This document shows positions 42,514-46,217 of a stretch of 46,217 nucleotides of DNA, one piece after another. Position 1 is the stretch's first letter, and each line of letters starts with the position of its first letter. Below the pieces are notes generated by a model, which did no database searches, was not told the DNA's origin, and saw only the letters and a list, made by a program, of their open reading frames with translations. The position numbers were made by a program, and so were the translations under genes. The DNA is taken from positions 1-46,217 of the forward strand of contig JAGKWO010000034.1 of the NCBI GenBank assembly GCA_021151835.1. The letters are read 5' to 3'. Source of the DNA: Gammaproteobacteria bacterium (GTDB lineage Bacteria > Pseudomonadota > Gammaproteobacteria > Pseudomonadales > Cellvibrionaceae).

Positions 42514-43989
42514 ATGCATTTCATCGTTAAAGTTTTCTCCGAGATCATTATCAAAAGCCCTCCCGTGCGCAAAAAGTTCATCAAGCAATTGCGCGATAAC
42601 CTGCGGGTGCAGCTCACGAACCTGGGGGTGGATATTGATGTGCAGCGCGATTGGGAAAAGATCGAAATCCGCTGCCCGGAGGCCGATACGCAGGTTACTG
42701 CACAGGTTGCCGATGTATTGGCGCGCACTCCCGGTATCGCCAACTTTGCGTTGATCCATGATTATCCCCTGGGGGATCTCGACTCCATTTTCCACAACAC
42801 CCTGCGCCACTGGCGCGATCAACTCGCGGGCAAAACCTTCTGCGTGCGCGCACGGCGTGTTGGCAAGCATGAGTTCAGTTCGGTAGAAGTGGAGCAATAT
42901 GTAGGCGGCGGTTTACTGCATAACTCCGACGCAAAAGGCGTAAGCCTGCATAAGCCGGATATTATTGTGCCGCTGGAAATTAAAGGTGAGCGCCTGTGGG
43001 TGTTAACGAGTAAAACCCAGGGGATGGGTGGTTTTCCATTGGGTGCGCAAGATCCGGTGTTGTCATTAATTTCCGGCGGCTTTGACTCTACCGTATCAAC
43101 CTATTTGTGTATCAAGCGCGGTTTGCGCGCGCATTACTGCTTTTTTAATCTCGGTGGTCGTGCCCATGAAATCGGTGTAAAGGAAGTTGCGTATTATTTG
43201 TGGAATAAATACGGATCAAGCCATCGCGTAAAATTTGTTACGGTTCCTTTTGAAGATGTGGTGAAGGAAATCCTTGAAAAGGTGGATAACTCCTACATGG
43301 GGGTCGTGCTCAAACGCATGATGCTGCGCGCGGCTGAACAAGTGGCTGAATCGCTGGAAATTCCCGCGCTGGTTACTGGTGAAAGTGTGGCGCAGGTGTC
43401 CAGCCAGACACTTGTCAATTTGAATGCAATTGATCGCGTGACCGACATGCTGGTGTTACGCCCGCTCGCCACTATGGATAAAGGCGATATCATCAATCTT
43501 TCGCGCAAAATCGGCACCGAAAGTTTTGCGGCGAGTATGCCGGAATACTGCGGTGTGATTTCGGTAAATCCCACCACCAAAGCGCGCATGCACAAGGTTG
43601 AGCGCGAAGAAAACAATTTTGATTTCGCTGTACTCGAAAAAGCTATCGCCGAGCGCCGTGCGCAAAATATCGATGAGATAGTTGATGAGCTGGATGCGGA
43701 TTTATCCGTGCCGGTTGTGGGCGACATCAATCCTGGTCAGATTGTAATTGATATTCGCCACCCCGATGAGCAGGAATCCAATCCCTTGCGCCTGGCTGGA
43801 ATTGAAATCAAAACCATTCCTTTTTATTCGCTGAATAATCATTTCGCGAATATGGATATGAGCAAACAATATTATTTGTATTGCCAGAAAGGCGTGATGA
43901 GTCAATTGCATGCGGCGAATTTAAAAGATGCGGGCCATTTGAATGTGGGGGTATATCGCCCTGAACCGAAGAGTGCGTGCGCGATTTGA
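42514..43989 (+). CDS. thiI: tRNA 4-thiouridine synthase / thiazole sulfur carrier enzyme ThiI
   Basis: ThiI adenylates U8 of tRNA and transfers sulfur to it, and in many gammaproteobacteria also supplies sulfur for thiamine thiazole. The 491-residue protein has the N-terminal ferredoxin-like/THUMP region (to about 165), the PP-loop SGGFDS (187-192), C346 in PEYCGVIS and a C-terminal rhodanese domain with the persulfide cysteine C457 (LYCQKGVMS). Both cysteines match the E. coli positions closely. The last 13 bp overlap the start of the next gene. Confidence 0.97.
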   Translation: MHFIVKVFSEIIIKSPPVRKKFIKQLRDNLRVQLTNLGVDIDVQRDWEKIEIRCPEADTQVTAQVADVLARTPGIANFALIHDYPLGDLDSIFHNTLRHWRDQLAGKTFCVRARRVGKHEFSSVEVEQYVGGGLLHNSDAKGVSLHKPDIIVPLEIKGERLWVLTSKTQGMGGFPLGAQDPVLSLISGGFDSTVSTYLCIKRGLRAHYCFFNLGGRAHEIGVKEVAYYLWNKYGSSHRVKFVTVPFEDVVKEILEKVDNSYMGVVLKRMMLRAAEQVAESLEIPALVTGESVAQVSSQTLVNLNAIDRVTDMLVLRPLATMDKGDIINLSRKIGTESFAASMPEYCGVISVNPTTKARMHKVEREENNFDFAVLEKAIAERRAQNIDEIVDELDADLSVPVVGDINPGQIVIDIRHPDEQESNPLRLAGIEIKTIPFYSLNNHFANMDMSKQYYLYCQKGVMSQLHAANLKDAGHLNVGVYRPEPKSACAI

Positions 43990-45047
43990 GTTTGGTGGTT
44001 CCACATTCACAGAAGGAGCGACTTGCTGAATTTGATTATCTGCGCGGAGTGGCAATTGCCCTGATTGTATTGGGGCATTCGATTTTTCTTGCGCAGCCGG
44101 TTTTCCCGTTACTACTGGAAAACCTGTTGCGCGGCGGCACTGGCTTGTTCGTTTTTATCTCCGGTTTCTTTTTTCATCGTGTTTTCTATCCGCGTTTTAA
44201 TTACAGGAAGTTCATTGCGAAAAAAGCCAAGGCCCTGCTCATTCCGTTTTTAGTTATTTCATTATTTGCCTTATTTGTGCGGATGTTTGGTTGGTGGCAA
44301 GACGGATTGGATTGGCAACAGAATGTCCTCAATGCATGGTATACGCTCCGCAATGGTTATGTACTTTACCCGCATTGGTACATTCCATTTATTTTTCTCA
44401 CCTTTTTGTGTTCGCCGCTGCATCTCGCCTACATCCGTACAAATTTTATAACGCAAACCGGTCTGCTGGTTCTTTTTTCATTTATTGCTGTATTAATGCA
44501 TCGCCCGGAATCCAATTCCAATTTTTTGCAATCGCTGGTTTATTTCACACCTTATTATTTGCTGGGTATTTTAATTTCACAGTATGAACAATCCCTGCGC
44601 CGCTGGCACTGGGCGTTGTTGATTGCAGGATTGGTGATGGTTGCAGTTACCGCGCTCGCGCAAACTTATTTGTGGGTACACATCGGCAACTATCACACTG
44701 CCGCGTTTCATTACGCTGGCTGGGATCTGCAATTTATCCAAACGCTGTTCGGCTGTATCGCCATGCTTGCGTTGTGTCGCCACATCCGCTGGACGTGGCT
44801 GCAACAACATTTGCGGTGGCTGGCAGAATTAAGTTTCCCGATATTTTTCATCCATCCGCTACTGACTATCGCATTAGAAAATATTGCTGCGCTTGACGCG
44901 ATGAGGCCTTTATTACCTCTAGCCAGCATGGGAGATAGTTTGCTGGTTTTTATTGCGGTATTTGCTGTGCAATTTTATGGTTCGGCGGGGATTGCATGGT
45001 GCCTTAAAGTCGCAATGAGGGAGCGAGCTCGATGGGTAATAGGGTGA
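43977..45047 (+). CDS. Acyltransferase family 3 membrane protein
   Basis: A 356-residue protein with about ten membrane helices and the family motif at the N-terminus, FDYLRGVAIALIVLGHSIF, with the histidine typical of acyltransferase_3 (PF01757) enzymes. GGTGLFVFISGFFFHRVFYPRF follows. Such proteins acetylate or succinylate sugars of surface or secreted polysaccharides at the inner membrane; the acceptor here is unknown. The GTG at 43977 overlaps thiI by 13 bp. It is not the only possible start, because the AGAAGGAG at 44011-44018 has no in-frame start codon at the right distance. Confidence 0.85.
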   Translation: MRDLSLVVPHSQKERLAEFDYLRGVAIALIVLGHSIFLAQPVFPLLLENLLRGGTGLFVFISGFFFHRVFYPRFNYRKFIAKKAKALLIPFLVISLFALFVRMFGWWQDGLDWQQNVLNAWYTLRNGYVLYPHWYIPFIFLTFLCSPLHLAYIRTNFITQTGLLVLFSFIAVLMHRPESNSNFLQSLVYFTPYYLLGILISQYEQSLRRWHWALLIAGLVMVAVTALAQTYLWVHIGNYHTAAFHYAGWDLQFIQTLFGCIAMLALCRHIRWTWLQQHLRWLAELSFPIFFIHPLLTIALENIAALDAMRPLLPLASMGDSLLVFIAVFAVQFYGSAGIAWCLKVAMRERARWVIG

Positions 45048-45226
45048 GAGGTGCATGCCAGCTTATGTGCATATTACGTTTAAATATGTTTTTTTGAAGT
45101 TTAAATATTTTTTATAACAAACTACACGCATGGCGCTAAAATAGCTTTTTGGAGTGTGTTGCACATCGATTGCACATAGAAATGTGGGCACAAATAATCA
45201 AAATTACTTTTGAATGGAATTTTTCG

Positions 45227-45925
45227 ATGGTCAGCGTTAAGTGTTTGCTCAAATTGGTCGCTACAGCCGTAATTTTTATCTCCTTTACCGCTCAAGCCCT
45301 TCCCATCATCCAGGCGGATGCTTTTGTGAAAGGCGATAACAAAGCCGTACAACAAATTTCTAACGGCTTGATTTGGTTGGATTTTGGCATCACCAATAGT
45401 CAACCTGTAATCGACGTTATCAACCAACTAAACAGCACTTACATTGGTTGGCGCTTGCCTACCGAAACTGAAGTTTTTAATTTGTTTAGTGAGCTTGGTC
45501 AAAATGCAGGATCAATCCAAGCCCGGCCGGGCCTCAATCATTGGGCAAATCTGGATGTAAGTGGCATTTTTGATATATGGGGTAGTAATGCCATCGAAAG
45601 CGACGACGATGGAAATGGATATAGCTACCGGCATGAGTACGCCACCGCTTGGTATTTCAGTGATAACAATGCCTTGTACCGCGGTTCTTTGTTTGACTAC
45701 AAGAGGAGTGATTACGGAACAAACTATTCACACAATAGTATTGAAATTTATGGCTTTTCTGCTCATTCATATGAATGGATCCACTATTTCCGTTGGGAGA
45801 GTCACAGCACTTTCCTGGTGAAAACGGGCACACTGAGCTCTGTTCCAGAGCCAACCTCCTTGTTCTTGTTAGTTTTAGGCTTGTTGGGTTTGACAGTAGC
45901 GCGTCGCAGTCGTACTGCTCAATAA
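45227..45925 (+). CDS. PEP-CTERM exported protein with DUF1566-like domain
   Basis: From ATG 45227 the protein has 232 residues: a signal peptide (VSVKCLLKLVATAVIFISFTAQA), a DUF1566-like domain (GLIWLDFGITNS, GWRLPTETEVFNL) and the C-terminal sorting signal VPEPTSLFLLVLGLLGLTVARRSR. PEP-CTERM proteins are handled by an exosortase (XrtA/EpsH) and are usually tied to exopolysaccharide production. The exosortase gene is not in this window. A longer frame from 45149 adds 26 residues without a ribosome site. It stands alone, with its own terminator. Confidence 0.88.
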   Translation: MVSVKCLLKLVATAVIFISFTAQALPIIQADAFVKGDNKAVQQISNGLIWLDFGITNSQPVIDVINQLNSTYIGWRLPTETEVFNLFSELGQNAGSIQARPGLNHWANLDVSGIFDIWGSNAIESDDDGNGYSYRHEYATAWYFSDNNALYRGSLFDYKRSDYGTNYSHNSIEIYGFSAHSYEWIHYFRWESHSTFLVKTGTLSSVPEPTSLFLLVLGLLGLTVARRSRTAQ

Positions 45926-45941
45926 TTAATTGAGCCTTCAA

Positions 45942-45968
45942 AAAACACCGCCTTTAGACGGTGTTTTT
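45942..45968 (+). terminator. Rho-independent terminator of the PEP-CTERM gene
   Basis: AAAACACCG (45942-45950), loop CCTTTAGA, CGGTGTTTT (45959-45967) and continuing T residues. It lies 17 nt after the stop codon. Confidence 0.9.
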
Positions 45969-46077
45969 TGTTTGTAGCTATCTGTTTCATTAAATCAGCG
46001 CCTTGGCACTGAGGCTGGCAGACCAAAAAATCGCCAATTGACTCTCTCTAGTCATATCCGCGCAACCTCTACATAGG

Positions 46078-46083
46078 TATAAT
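46078..46083 (+). promoter_or_regulatory. -10 box of the typA promoter
   Basis: A perfect TATAAT followed by GCGCGCC, 61 nt before the typA start. The -35 position (about 46055-46060, TATCCG) is poor; the TTGACT at 46038-46043 is too distant at 34 nt. Confidence 0.5.
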
Positions 46084-46144
46084 GCGCGCCTTTTTAAGCA
46101 TCCCCTTTGCCTTTGTATAGGCGCACACCCAAGAGAAACCCCAA

Positions 46145-46217
46145 GTGACAGATCAATCAGCAATCGAAAAACTGCGCAATATCGCTATTATCGCCCACGT
46201 TGACCACGGTAAAACCT
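46145..46217 (+). CDS. typA: GTP-binding protein TypA/BipA, 5' end only
   Basis: The visible 24 codons, starting at GTG 46145, read (V/M)TDQSAIEKLRNIAIIAHV and then DHGKT, the N-terminal G1 (P-loop) region of the ribosome-associated GTPase BipA/TypA. IEKLRNIAIIAHVDHGKT is the start found in E. coli BipA. The gene is cut by the window end. It acts in ribosome assembly and stress-related translation. Confidence 0.93.
   Translation, partial: MTDQSAIEKLRNIAIIAHVDHGKT

Overview
The window looks like the chromosome of a polysaccharide-degrading gammaproteobacterium of the Cellvibrio type (Cellvibrionales). The reasons are a pectin-degradation locus with a TonB-dependent receptor (TBDR), further large TBDRs, a glnA/ntrBC nitrogen block, several chemoreceptors, thiI and typA. 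The assignment is by gene content and sequence style only.

Layout. (a) 1-9405: pectin/rhamnogalacturonan utilisation on the + strand: GH28 polygalacturonase lipoprotein, TBDR, DUF4861-GH105 fusion lipoprotein, KduI and KduD. A LacI-type operator lies at 14-27. Together the genes cover backbone hydrolysis, outer-membrane import, hydrolysis of unsaturated oligomers and isomerisation/reduction of the released unsaturated uronate. (b) 9487-12618: an AT-rich accessory island. On the - strand it holds a putative serine-hydrolase (lipase-like) toxin, a signal-peptide-bearing partner, and a decayed second copy of that partner. On the + strand is a small DUF6150-type gene. (c) 12651-20118: a sigma factor/FecR pair divergent from an STN-domain TBDR, followed by a close paralogue without the STN domain: a cell-surface-signalling system with a duplicated receptor. 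(d) 20341-25344 (- strand): a chemoreceptor, ntrC, ntrB and a DUF4124 protein. (e) 25500-35654: a 2292-residue calcium-repeat surface protein, a small secreted protein upstream of it, a histidine kinase and a head-to-head response regulator. Six 10-bp direct repeats sit just upstream of a -10-like box in front of the small gene. (f) 35742-38935: glnA with a recognisable sigma-54 promoter and upstream NtrC sites, then a CPA2-type antiporter. (g) 38988-45925: two tandem chemoreceptors, thiI, an acyltransferase and a PEP-CTERM protein. The start of typA/bipA is cut by the window end.

Two parts deserve most attention. The first is the toxin/immunity-like cassette with its pseudogene. The second is the two-component system, phased repeat array and giant-protein unit lying between glnA and the DUF4124-ntrB-ntrC genes. 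The giant protein has 29 consecutive units of about 26 residues, an internal GlyGly-CTERM-like segment, and a beta-barrel-like domain after it. No tRNA, rRNA, IS element or CRISPR array was recognised.
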